A stretch of 6,459 nt of DNA from SZUA-448 sp045627185 (GTDB lineage Bacteria; Bacillota; Clostridia; Lachnospirales; Lachnospiraceae): assembly GCA_045627185.1 (NCBI GenBank), contig JAZQNE010000063.1, forward strand, positions 1 to 6,459. Direction: 5' to 3'. The translations under genes and the position numbers were made by a program. The notes under the pieces were generated by a model. The model had not been told where the DNA came from. It was given only the letters and a program-made list of their open reading frames with translations, and did no database searches. Positions 1 through 6,459 of this stretch are shown in pieces. Position 1 is the stretch's first letter. Each line of letters opens with the position of its first letter.

Positions 1-500
1 ATTCCGTTATCAATTCCGAATTCGGCCACGTTACGTACACCGAGGCCGTTGAAATACTCGAGAAGAACAACGACAAATTCGATTATAAGGTATTCTGGGG
101 CTGCGACCTTCAGACAGAGCATGAGCGCTTCCTTACAGAGAAAATCTTTAAGAAGCCTGTATTTGTAACCGATTATCCTAAGGAAATCAAGGCCTTCTAC
201 ATGAAACTTAATCCCGATGGAAAGACTGTTGCTGCAGTTGACTGCCTTGTTCCCGGTATCGGTGAAATCATCGGCGGCAGCCAGCGTGAAGATGATTATG
301 AGAAGCTTCTTAAGCGCATGGGCGAGCTTGGTCTTAAGGAAGAGGACTATGGATTCTATCTTGACCTCCGCAAGTACGGCTCAGCACGCCACGCAGGATT
401 TGGTCTCGGATTTGAGCGCTGCGTAATGTATCTTACAGGAATGGGCAACATCCGTGATGTTATTCCCTTCCCCAGAACAGTTAACAATTGTGAATTATAA
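1..500 (+). CDS. asnS: Asparaginyl-tRNA synthetase, C-terminal part (5' end outside window)
   Basis: This gene charges tRNA-Asn with asparagine in the cytoplasm. The reading frame is open from position 3 to a TAA at 498-500, giving about 165 codons, roughly the last third of a protein usually near 460 residues. The visible part is the class II catalytic core. It contains the segment WGCDLQTEHERFLTEK, then VFVTDYPKEIKAFYMKLN, then the GEIIGGSQRE motif, and near the end class II motif 3 in the form GFGLGFERCVMYLTG. The ending NIRDVIPFPRT is characteristic of AsnRS rather than AspRS or LysRS. An ATG at 201 lies inside this domain and is not a start. A GC-rich hairpin follows the stop at once. 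Identification is strong; the only uncertainty is the missing 5' part. Confidence 0.96.
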   Translation, partial: SVINSEFGHVTYTEAVEILEKNNDKFDYKVFWGCDLQTEHERFLTEKIFKKPVFVTDYPKEIKAFYMKLNPDGKTVAAVDCLVPGIGEIIGGSQREDDYEKLLKRMGELGLKEEDYGFYLDLRKYGSARHAGFGLGFERCVMYLTGMGNIRDVIPFPRTVNNCEL

Positions 501-505
501 TCAGG

Positions 506-531
506 TAAGGCGTCCTCAATTGGACGCCTTA
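506..531 (+). terminator. Hairpin after asnS, possible intrinsic terminator
   Basis: A perfect 10-bp stem (TAAGGCGTCC pairing with GGACGCCTTA) closes a 6-nt loop and starts 5 bases after the asnS stop. The position and strength fit a transcription terminator. The following bases (TGGATTTTC) give only a short run of T, so termination may be incomplete and some transcripts could read into the next gene, whose ATG is 20 bp downstream. Confidence 0.55.
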
Positions 532-550
532 TGGATTTTCAGGGTGAAAT

Positions 551-1444
551 ATGCATAGTTACTTGAGAGCTGTCGGTTACAGCAATATCGCCAGCGAAGC
601 CGACAGTGAAAAACTTGTAAAAAAAATAATGAATGACCGTGCAACCAGCATCGTTACGGAACAGGCCGACATGTATCCGATTCGTGAATACACATATGAA
701 TGTGCCGAAAATGTGGGTGTGACCGTGCGATGCGAGCTGGATGTCGACCCGGCAATGGAGAGCGAAACTCCGGTGCGTGTCATCAACTGCTTCCCGTTCC
801 TGCACGGAACGAACATCAGTACAAATGAGGCCGTAACCATATCAAGAAAGCTTGATACGCGTGCTTATGACGGCATGTGCGATGATGGCCGCCTTGGCGT
901 ATCGCTGATTTTCTATCTTCTGAATGCTGTTGATTACCTGAACAGCCGTGACAGAAGACAGGGAGAACTTCTGAAGCCGGTTATGCTTTCGGCGCTGTCT
1001 GTGGATGGAAGAATACTTCTGCCAACAGTTACGAAAACAACAGAACCGTCGGATATGGGCCGCTCATCGGAAAGCCATGCCAAGCTTGTTGCAGACGCGC
1101 AGAAAGGCGATCCTGTGGCCATAGAAAGCCTTACGCGTGAAAATATGGACCTTTATGCCAGCGTGATGGAAAGAGCCCGCAGAGAAGATGTTTTTAGCAT
1201 TGTAAACACCACTTTTATTCCGTACGGTTCAGAATCTGATGTTTATTCAATCCTTGGAATTATTGAGGAATTTCATTTTGCGGTGAATAAAGATACAGGT
1301 GAAGAATTGTGCATTATGACACTGAACTGCAATGACCTCAGGATGGATGTCTGCATAAATCGCGATGACCTTCTGGGCGAGCCGGAACCTGGCAGAAGAT
1401 TCAAGGGAACGGTCTGGGTTCAGGGACTTATCGAGTATGTATAA
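551..1444 (+). CDS. DUF3881 family protein, function unknown
   Basis: This 297-residue protein has no known function. I recognise it as the DUF3881 type from its start (MHSYLRAVGY), the central segment DDGRLGVSLIFYLLNAVDYL (about residues 111-130) and the C-terminal segments LNCNDLRMDVCINRDDLLGE and GRRFKGTVWVQG (about 258-292). The C-terminal part looks beta-rich, possibly a small barrel, which is a guess. I see no signal peptide or membrane segment, so it is probably cytoplasmic. The start is well placed: AGGGTG at 541-546 precedes the ATG, and an in-frame TGA at 545-547 excludes an earlier start. No promoter is visible in the 50-bp gap after asnS, so it may depend on read-through from asnS. 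The family name comes from memory of its conserved segments and has not been tested by a search. Confidence 0.8.
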   Translation: MHSYLRAVGYSNIASEADSEKLVKKIMNDRATSIVTEQADMYPIREYTYECAENVGVTVRCELDVDPAMESETPVRVINCFPFLHGTNISTNEAVTISRKLDTRAYDGMCDDGRLGVSLIFYLLNAVDYLNSRDRRQGELLKPVMLSALSVDGRILLPTVTKTTEPSDMGRSSESHAKLVADAQKGDPVAIESLTRENMDLYASVMERARREDVFSIVNTTFIPYGSESDVYSILGIIEEFHFAVNKDTGEELCIMTLNCNDLRMDVCINRDDLLGEPEPGRRFKGTVWVQGLIEYV

Positions 1445-1454
1445 GCAAATAATA

Positions 1455-1470
1455 ATACATAAAAATGTAT
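1455..1470. other. AT-rich palindrome upstream of the tRNA promoter
   Basis: ATACAT and ATGTAT form a 6-bp inverted repeat around AAAA, inside a roughly 45-bp stretch of nearly pure A and T that begins just after the DUF3881 stop. It could be a weak terminator for the upstream gene, a protein-binding site, or part of an UP element for the promoter at 1490. An all-AT stem of 6 bp is weak as RNA, so the UP-element reading for the whole stretch (about 1444-1489) seems at least as likely. Confidence 0.3.
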
Positions 1471-1489
1471 AATTATTTATAAAAAACAA

Positions 1490-1518
1490 TTGACATGCGG
1501 TTTTAGGATTGATATAAT
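1490..1518 (+). promoter_or_regulatory. Consensus sigma-A promoter for the tRNA-Arg gene
   Basis: TTGACA at 1490-1495 and TATAAT at 1513-1518 match both consensus hexamers exactly and are separated by the optimal 17 bp. Transcription should start near 1525, about 10 nt before the mature tRNA. A run of A and T lies directly upstream, as in strong stable-RNA promoters. It is the only clear promoter upstream of the PurF-like gene and carB, so it may also feed them. Confidence 0.9.
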
Positions 1519-1534
1519 ACCGCAAGAGTAGTGA

Positions 1535-1608
1535 GTCTTCGTAGCTCAGCAGGATAGAGCGTCCGCCTCCTAAGCGGAAGGCCGGCGGTTCGAATCCGCC
1601 CGGAGACG
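1535..1608 (+). tRNA. tRNA-Arg (anticodon CCT)
   Basis: The 74-nt gene folds as a complete cloverleaf. The acceptor stem is 1535-1541 with 1601-1607 (7 bp, including one G-T pair), the D stem is GCTC with GAGC, the anticodon stem is TCCGC with GCGGA, and the T stem is GGCGG with CCGCC around the loop TTCGAAT. The anticodon loop CTCCTAA places CCT at 1569-1571, which reads the arginine codon AGG. The discriminator base is G1608. No CCA follows (the next bases are TTC), so the CCA end must be added by the nucleotidyltransferase. A consensus promoter precedes it and a small hairpin follows. AGG codons occur a few times in the downstream PurF-like gene, but nothing suggests a special dependence. 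Confidence 0.96.
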
Positions 1609-1610
1609 TT

Positions 1611-1624
1611 CGGCATTTTTGCCG
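1611..1624 (+). terminator. Small hairpin after tRNA-Arg, weak terminator or processing signal
   Basis: CGGCA and TGCCG form a 5-bp stem around TTTT, starting 2 nt after the tRNA, and GTTTGTT follows. The stem is short and the T run interrupted, so termination is probably partial; it may instead help 3' processing of the tRNA. If transcription passes it, the tRNA and the PurF-like gene share a transcript. Confidence 0.4.
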
Positions 1625-1662
1625 GTTTGTTCCATTAAGATTGTACGAGTTACATCATGGAA

Positions 1663-1668
1663 AAGGAG
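1663..1668 (+). promoter_or_regulatory. Ribosome binding site fixing the PurF-like start
   Basis: AAGGAG lies 8 nt before the ATG at 1677, and an in-frame TAA stands at 1671-1673, two codons before the ATG. Together they exclude an upstream start or propeptide. This matters because the residue after Met, which should be the catalytic Cys, is therefore truly Gly. Confidence 0.85.
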
Positions 1669-1676
1669 ACTAAAAT

Positions 1677-3086
1677 ATGGGCGGAATATTTGGTGTTGCA
1701 TCAAAGACCGACTGCGTATTTGATCTGTTTTTCGGAACGGATTATCATTCACACCTTGGCACGCGCCGCGGTGGACTGGCTGTTCTTTCGGAAAGCGGTT
1801 TTAACAGGTCAATACACAACATAGAGAATGCCCCTTTCAGAACAAAGTTTGAAAAAGACTTTGAGGAGATGAAAGGAACACTTGGTATCGGTTGCATTTC
1901 CGACAGTGAGCCTCAGCCTCTGCTTGTGCGTTCACATCTTGGCACATATGCCATCACAACTGTCGGCAAGATTAACAACAAAGACAAATTGATCGCAAAT
2001 GTATTTGAGCACGGGAACCCTCATTTTCTTGAAATGAGCGGCGGGACCATCAACCCCACGGAACTCGTTGCAGCTCTGATTAATCAGGAATCTTCAATTA
2101 CAGAAGGCATAAGACATGTTCAGGACCTTATTGACGGGTCAATGACTATGCTTGTGCTGACTGCCGAAGGCCTGTATGCTGCAAGAGACCGTCTTGGAAG
2201 GACACCGCTGGTTATTGGAAAGAAGAAAGGCGCTTTCTGTGCTTCTTTTGAAAGTTTTGCCTACTTAAACCTTGGCTACAGGGACTACAAAGAGTTGGGC
2301 CCGGGTGAAGTTGTTTTCATCACTCCCGAAAGTGTAGAAACAGTGAGTCCCGCCCGAAATGAAATGAAAATATGCACCTTCCTGTGGTGTTATTACGGTT
2401 ATCCCACATCGTCATATGAAGGCGTGAGCGTTGAAAAAATGCGTTATGCCTGCGGTGAGAAGCTTGCAATGCGTGATAACGTAGCCGCAGACCTGGTTGC
2501 CGGTGTGCCTGATTCGGGAACTCCGCATGCAATCGGATATGCAAATAAATCCGGCATCCCTTTTGCAAGACCGTTTATCAAATATACGCCTACCTGGCCG
2601 CGTTCGTTTATGCCTGCGAACCAGTCCCAGCGTAATCTGATTGCGAAAATGAAGCTTATTCCGGTGGATGCACTCATCCGTGATAAAAAAATGCTTTTGA
2701 TAGATGATTCCATCGTCCGAGGCACACAGCTTGGCGAAACAACACAGTTTCTCTATGACAGCGGAGCAAAAGAGGTTCATGTAAGACCCGCCTGTCCGCC
2801 GATTCTTCACAGCTGTAAATATCTTAATTTCTCGCGTTCAACATCGGATATGGATCTGATTACAAGGCGTACAATTGCCGAACGTGAAGGCCTTGAGAAT
2901 ATCACGCCCGCAACGCTTGCGGATTATGCGAATCCGGACAGCAAAAATTATTCCGAAATGCTTGAGAATATCAGACAGAAACTGAATTTCACATCACTCG
3001 TTTACAATCGTCTTGACGATATGTGCGATGCCGTCGGAATAGACAAATGCAAGCTTTGCACCTACTGCTGGGACGGTAGGGAATAA
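1677..3086 (+). CDS. Amidophosphoribosyltransferase (PurF) family protein lacking the catalytic cysteine
   Basis: Canonical PurF makes phosphoribosylamine from PRPP and glutamine, the first step of purine synthesis. This 469-residue protein has the same layout and near-normal length: an N-terminal Ntn-hydrolase glutaminase-type domain (about 1-230) and a phosphoribosyltransferase domain (about 231-469). The PRT part keeps GVPDSGTPHAIGYA (about 276-289) and the PRPP motif LLIDDSIVRGTQ (340-351). Cys233, Cys380 and the C-terminal CKLCTYC group (458-464) match the cysteines that bind a 4Fe-4S cluster in Bacillus-type PurF. The N-terminus is MGGIFG where active enzymes have MCGIFG, so the nucleophile is Gly2. 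The glutamine-site Asn-Gly segment reads TVGKIN (95-100), and the expected Arg near 75 is Ser. The flexible PRPP loop (about 301-327) also differs from the canonical one. It lies 61 bp before carB, probably in one operon. I infer no glutaminase activity; it may use free ammonia or act as a regulator. Confidence 0.88.
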   Translation: MGGIFGVASKTDCVFDLFFGTDYHSHLGTRRGGLAVLSESGFNRSIHNIENAPFRTKFEKDFEEMKGTLGIGCISDSEPQPLLVRSHLGTYAITTVGKINNKDKLIANVFEHGNPHFLEMSGGTINPTELVAALINQESSITEGIRHVQDLIDGSMTMLVLTAEGLYAARDRLGRTPLVIGKKKGAFCASFESFAYLNLGYRDYKELGPGEVVFITPESVETVSPARNEMKICTFLWCYYGYPTSSYEGVSVEKMRYACGEKLAMRDNVAADLVAGVPDSGTPHAIGYANKSGIPFARPFIKYTPTWPRSFMPANQSQRNLIAKMKLIPVDALIRDKKMLLIDDSIVRGTQLGETTQFLYDSGAKEVHVRPACPPILHSCKYLNFSRSTSDMDLITRRTIAEREGLENITPATLADYANPDSKNYSEMLENIRQKLNFTSLVYNRLDDMCDAVGIDKCKLCTYCWDGRE

Positions 3087-3147
3087 CAGGATACAAACCC
3101 GGCTATAGACTAGTCCGTGGTAAAAAAATAGAAAGGATACTAAAAAC

Positions 3148-6100
3148 ATGGCTAAACGTACAGACATACACAAAGTTCTGATTATTGGTTCGGGCCCGAT
3201 TATTATTGGTCAGGCCTGCGAATTTGACTACTCCGGAACTCAGGCTTGCAAAGCACTCAGAAGCCTTGGCTATGAAATAGTCCTTGTAAACTCTAATCCC
3301 GCAACAATTATGACAGACCCCGCAACGGCAGATGTTACCTACATTGAGCCGCTTAATGTGGACCGTCTTGAGCAGATTATTGCCAAGGAGCGTCCGGATG
3401 CGCTTCTTCCGAACCTTGGCGGCCAGTCGGGCCTGAACCTCTGCTCGGAACTTGCACAGGCAGGCGTTCTTGACAAGTACAATGTCAAGGTTATAGGCGT
3501 TCAGGTTGATGCCATTGAGCGTGGTGAGGACCGTATTGAGTTTAAGAAAACAATGAACCGCCTTGGCGTTGAAATGGCTCACAGTGAGGTGTGCTACAGC
3601 GTTGAAGAGGGTGTGAAAATTGTAGAAAAGATGGGCCTTCCGGTATGCCTTCGTCCCGCATATACCATGGGCGGCGCAGGTGGCGGCCTTGTATATAACA
3701 TGGAGGAGTTCAAAACCGTTCTTTCACGCGGACTCCAGGCCAGCATTGTGCATCAGGTTCTGATTGAGGAATCAATCCTTGGCTGGGAAGAGCTTGAACT
3801 TGAGGTTGTTCGTGATGCGAAGGGTCAGATGATTACCGTCTGCTTTATTGAGAACATTGATCCTCTTGGTGTTCACACGGGTGATTCCTTCTGCTCGGCA
3901 CCTATGCTTACCATTTCTGAGGATCTGCAGAAACGTCTTCAGGAAATTGCTTATAAGATTGTTGATGAAGTTGGCGTAATAGGCGGTACAAACGTACAGT
4001 TTGCGCATGATCCGGTATCGGACAGAATCTGCGTTATTGAGATTAACCCCAGAACCTCGCGCTCATCGGCGCTTGCATCAAAGGCAACCGGATTCCCGAT
4101 TGCGCTTGTTTCATCCATGCTTGCAGCCGGACTTACTCTTGATGAAATTCCCTGTGGCGTTCACGGAACGCTTGATAAATATAAGCCGGGCGGAGACTAT
4201 GTTGTAATTAAGTTTGCCCGTTGGGCATTTGAGAAATTCAAGGGCTCTGAGGATAAACTCGGAACTCAGATGCGTGCCGTGGGCGAAGTTATGAGCTTTG
4301 GCAAGACCTACAAGGAAGCCTTCCAGAAGGCTGTCAGAAGTCTTGAAATCGGACGGTTCGGTCTTGGATTTGCGAAAAACTTTCATGATCTTCCGCTTGA
4401 CAAGCTTATTGAAAAGCTTCATACGGCATCGAGCGAGCGCCAGTTTATAATGTATGAGGCACTCCGTAAGGGCGCAAGCGTTGAACAGCTTTATCAGCTT
4501 ACAAAAATCAAACACTATTTTATTGAGCAGATGAAGGAGCTTGTTGAGGAAGAAGAGCAGCTGCTCCGTGATGCAAAAGCATTCAACCTTCCCGCAGGTC
4601 TTTCCGGCCTTCTTTCCGCAGAACGTCTTGAGACTCTTAAAAAGGACGGCTTTGCTGACAAATATCTTGCCAAGCTTCTTAATGTTTCGGAAGGCGATAT
4701 CCGTGCACTCCGTGCAAAATACGGCATTACTGAGGTGTTTGAGGGCGTTCACGTAAGCGGTACAAAGGACAGTTCTTACTACTATTCGACATATAATTCG
4801 AAAGAAGATGTTCCTGCTGAATCAGACCGTAAAAAGGTTATGATCCTTGGCGGTGGCCCGAACCGTATCGGACAGGGCATTGAGTTCGATTATTGCTGTG
4901 TTCATGCGGCATTTGCCCTTAAGGAACTTGGTTTTGAGACAATCATCGTTAACTGTAACCCCGAGACCGTTTCAACGGATTATGATACATCTGACAGGCT
5001 TTATTTCGAGCCGCTTACGCTTGAAGATGTTCTTAGCATCCATGAAAAAGAGAAACCTCTTGGCGTAATTGCCCAGTTTGGCGGCCAGACACCTCTTAAT
5101 CTTGCTGATGACCTTGAGAAGGCCGGTGTCAGAATTCTTGGTACTCCGCCTGCTGTCATCGATATGGCTGAGGACCGTGACCTGTTCCGCGCCATGATGG
5201 AGAAGCTTGGAATTCCAATGGCTGAATCGGGAATGGCATCAACAGTTGAGGAAGCTATCGAAATTGCAGAGAGAATAGGCTATCCTGTTATGGTGCGTCC
5301 GTCCTTCGTACTTGGCGGCCGTGGCATGGAGGTCGTTTACGATACAGAAAGCATGCGCGGTTACATGGCAGCGGCTGTTGGCGTAACGCCTGACAGGCCC
5401 ATCCTTATTGACCGTTTCCTGCGCCATGCGACAGAGGTTGAGGCGGATGCCATCAGCGATGGTACACATGCATTTGTTCCCGCCGTTATGGAGCACATTG
5501 AACTTGCCGGTATTCATTCCGGTGACTCTGCATGTATTCTGCCTTCAAAGAACCTTTCAAAGGAGTATCTTGATACAATTAAGGAATATACGCGCCGCAT
5601 CGCCGTTGAAATGAACGTTCGTGGTCTTATGAATATGCAGTATGCGATTGAGAACGGCAAGGTTTACGTAATTGAGGCAAATCCGCGTGCATCGCGTACA
5701 GTGCCGCTTGTTTCCAAGGTTTGCGATGTTAACATGGTTAAGATTGCGACAAATATCATCACCATGGAGCTTACAGGCAATTCTTCACCGGTTCCCGAAT
5801 TGAAGGAGAAAAAGTACAATTATTACGGTGTAAAAGAGGCTGTATTCCCGTTTAACATGTTCCCTGAGGTTGACCCCCTTCTTGGTCCGGAAATGCGTTC
5901 AACAGGCGAAGTTCTTGGTATTTCGTCAGATTTTGGCGAGGCCTTCTATAAGGCGCAGGAAGCGACACAGACGCGTCTCCCGCTTGAAGGAACCGTGCTT
6001 ATCAGCGTCAACCGCGCCGATAAAGCAGAGGTTGTTGATGTTGCAAGAAGCTTCAGCGAGTGTGGTTTTAAGATTCTTGCGACAGGCAAGACTTTTGAGA

Positions 6101-6390
6101 AAATTACGGAAGCGGGAATCCCTGCTGAGAAGATATTTAAGCTTCAGGAAGGCCGTCCGAATATTGTGGATGCAGTTATGAATGGCCAGATTCAGCTGAT
6201 TGTGAACACGCCTTCCGGTAAGGAAGCTGTTACTGATGATTCTTACATTCGTAAGAGCGCCATCAAGGCACGCATTCCTTACATTACCACCATGGCAGCG
6301 GCAAAAGCCAGTGCGGAGGGTATTAAGGCTATGAAAAGGCATGGAAAGCTTGAAGTAAAGAGCCTGCAGGAATTGCACGCAGGTATGTGA
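3148..6390 (+). CDS. carB: Carbamoyl phosphate synthase, large subunit
   Basis: CarB makes carbamoyl phosphate from bicarbonate, ammonia and two ATP, feeding pyrimidine and arginine synthesis; ammonia normally comes from glutamine through CarA. The protein is full length at 1080 residues and has all expected domains. The first ATP-grasp half (about 1-400) opens with KVLIIGSGPIIIGQACEFDYSG and keeps Arg129, Arg169, Glu215, His243, Gln284, Glu298, Asn300 and Arg302. An oligomerisation region follows (about 401-555). The second ATP-grasp half starts with KVMILGGGPNRIGQGIEFDY (563-582) and carries VRPSFVLGGRGMEVVYD, HSGDSAC and VIEANPRASRTVP. The C-terminal MGS-type allosteric domain (about 940-1080) keeps Lys959, Thr979, Thr982, Lys998 and Asn1020, the pattern that binds UMP or IMP in the E. 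coli enzyme. The start is supported by AAAGGA at 3132-3137 and an in-frame TAA at 3121. No PyrR-type attenuator fits in the short upstream gap. CarA is not in the window. Confidence 0.97.
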   Translation: MAKRTDIHKVLIIGSGPIIIGQACEFDYSGTQACKALRSLGYEIVLVNSNPATIMTDPATADVTYIEPLNVDRLEQIIAKERPDALLPNLGGQSGLNLCSELAQAGVLDKYNVKVIGVQVDAIERGEDRIEFKKTMNRLGVEMAHSEVCYSVEEGVKIVEKMGLPVCLRPAYTMGGAGGGLVYNMEEFKTVLSRGLQASIVHQVLIEESILGWEELELEVVRDAKGQMITVCFIENIDPLGVHTGDSFCSAPMLTISEDLQKRLQEIAYKIVDEVGVIGGTNVQFAHDPVSDRICVIEINPRTSRSSALASKATGFPIALVSSMLAAGLTLDEIPCGVHGTLDKYKPGGDYVVIKFARWAFEKFKGSEDKLGTQMRAVGEVMSFGKTYKEAFQKAVRSLEIGRFGLGFAKNFHDLPLDKLIEKLHTASSERQFIMYEALRKGASVEQLYQLTKIKHYFIEQMKELVEEEEQLLRDAKAFNLPAGLSGLLSAERLETLKKDGFADKYLAKLLNVSEGDIRALRAKYGITEVFEGVHVSGTKDSSYYYSTYNSKEDVPAESDRKKVMILGGGPNRIGQGIEFDYCCVHAAFALKELGFETIIVNCNPETVSTDYDTSDRLYFEPLTLEDVLSIHEKEKPLGVIAQFGGQTPLNLADDLEKAGVRILGTPPAVIDMAEDRDLFRAMMEKLGIPMAESGMASTVEEAIEIAERIGYPVMVRPSFVLGGRGMEVVYDTESMRGYMAAAVGVTPDRPILIDRFLRHATEVEADAISDGTHAFVPAVMEHIELAGIHSGDSACILPSKNLSKEYLDTIKEYTRRIAVEMNVRGLMNMQYAIENGKVYVIEANPRASRTVPLVSKVCDVNMVKIATNIITMELTGNSSPVPELKEKKYNYYGVKEAVFPFNMFPEVDPLLGPEMRSTGEVLGISSDFGEAFYKAQEATQTRLPLEGTVLISVNRADKAEVVDVARSFSECGFKILATGKTFEKITEAGIPAEKIFKLQEGRPNIVDAVMNGQIQLIVNTPSGKEAVTDDSYIRKSAIKARIPYITTMAAAKASAEGIKAMKRHGKLEVKSLQELHAGM

Positions 6391-6397
6391 TTATACG

Positions 6398-6459
6398 TCA
6401 ATGGGGACGGTACTTTTGACTCGTTCATCAGAGCAAGTCAAGAGAACCGTCCCCATTGA
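6398..6459. repeat. Long inverted repeat with GGGGACGGT core, REP/MITE-like
   Basis: Arms 6398-6421 and 6436-6459 are inverted copies of 24 bp around a 14-nt spacer. Only one pair is mismatched (A6412 with A6445) and one is a T-G wobble (6415 with 6442). The outer part is TCAATGGGGACGGT. Elements with this GGGGACGGT(T)CT core are familiar to me as dispersed palindromes in many bacteria, often associated with REP-type (Y1) transposases, so a mobilised palindromic repeat is likely. It begins 8 bp after the carB stop, so its transcript would form a very stable hairpin that could end transcription or protect the mRNA. Whether a T run follows, or the arms extend further, cannot be seen because the window stops at the last paired base. 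Confidence 0.75.

Noticed and set aside
201..500. A separate small gene starting at the ATG at 201
   Set aside because: The same frame is open back to the window start and encodes contiguous AsnRS sequence, so the ATG is an internal methionine.
1535..1608. tRNA-Arg as an attachment site for an integrated element
   Set aside because: No integrase, no repeated tRNA 3' end and no foreign-looking gene is present; the downstream genes are metabolic.
1627..1655. A separate promoter for the PurF-like gene (TTGTTC, 17 bp, TTACAT)
   Set aside because: Each hexamer matches only three consensus positions, far weaker than the perfect promoter at 1490-1518.
3087..3147. A possible promoter in the gap before carB (TATAGA at 3104-3109) and a loosely symmetric GGCTATAGACTAGTCC
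   Set aside because: No acceptable -35 lies 16-18 bp upstream, and the symmetry breaks after two pairs. Nothing resembles a PyrR attenuator or an intrinsic terminator.
4111..4752. A 213-codon open frame on the minus strand inside carB, and several shorter ones elsewhere in carB and the PurF-like gene
   Set aside because: They lie wholly inside well-supported genes, have low-complexity composition typical of antisense frames, and show no recognisable family. I treat them as chance.

Overview
The window looks like chromosomal DNA from a low-to-mid GC Firmicute, most likely a member of the Lachnospiraceae (Clostridia). This is an inference from three things: a DUF3881-type protein, a family I know mainly from that group; a PurF-family protein beginning Met-Gly-Gly-Ile-Phe-Gly, also typical of that group; and strong purine-rich ribosome binding sites throughout. 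All genes are on the + strand.

Layout. Positions 1-500 hold the 3' third of asnS (asparaginyl-tRNA synthetase), followed by a GC-rich hairpin. Positions 551-1444 encode a DUF3881-family protein of unknown function. An AT-rich stretch with a short palindrome then leads into a full-consensus sigma-A promoter (TTGACA, 17 bp, TATAAT) that drives a tRNA-Arg gene with anticodon CCT at 1535-1608. A small hairpin follows the tRNA. Positions 1677-3086 encode a PurF-family protein, and after a 61-bp gap a full-length carB (carbamoyl phosphate synthase large subunit) occupies 3148-6390. The window ends in a near-perfect 24-bp inverted repeat with a GGGGACGGT core (6398-6459), which looks like a REP- or MITE-type repeat.

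How the genes relate. asnS and tRNA-Arg belong to translation. The PurF-like gene and carB sit where an operon would be expected, with no obvious terminator or promoter between them. Canonical PurF starts purine synthesis from PRPP and glutamine; CarB makes carbamoyl phosphate for pyrimidines and arginine, normally with the glutaminase subunit CarA, which is not in this window.

The main oddity is the PurF-like protein. It lacks the catalytic N-terminal cysteine (Gly2 instead), and the other glutamine-site positions I can align by eye also appear changed. Its PRPP-binding motif and the cysteines expected for an Fe-S cluster are retained. A glutaminase-dead PurF homologue next to carB raises the possibility of an ammonia-dependent enzyme or a PRPP-responsive regulator linking purine and pyrimidine synthesis. 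That function is inference; the residue changes themselves can be read from the sequence.
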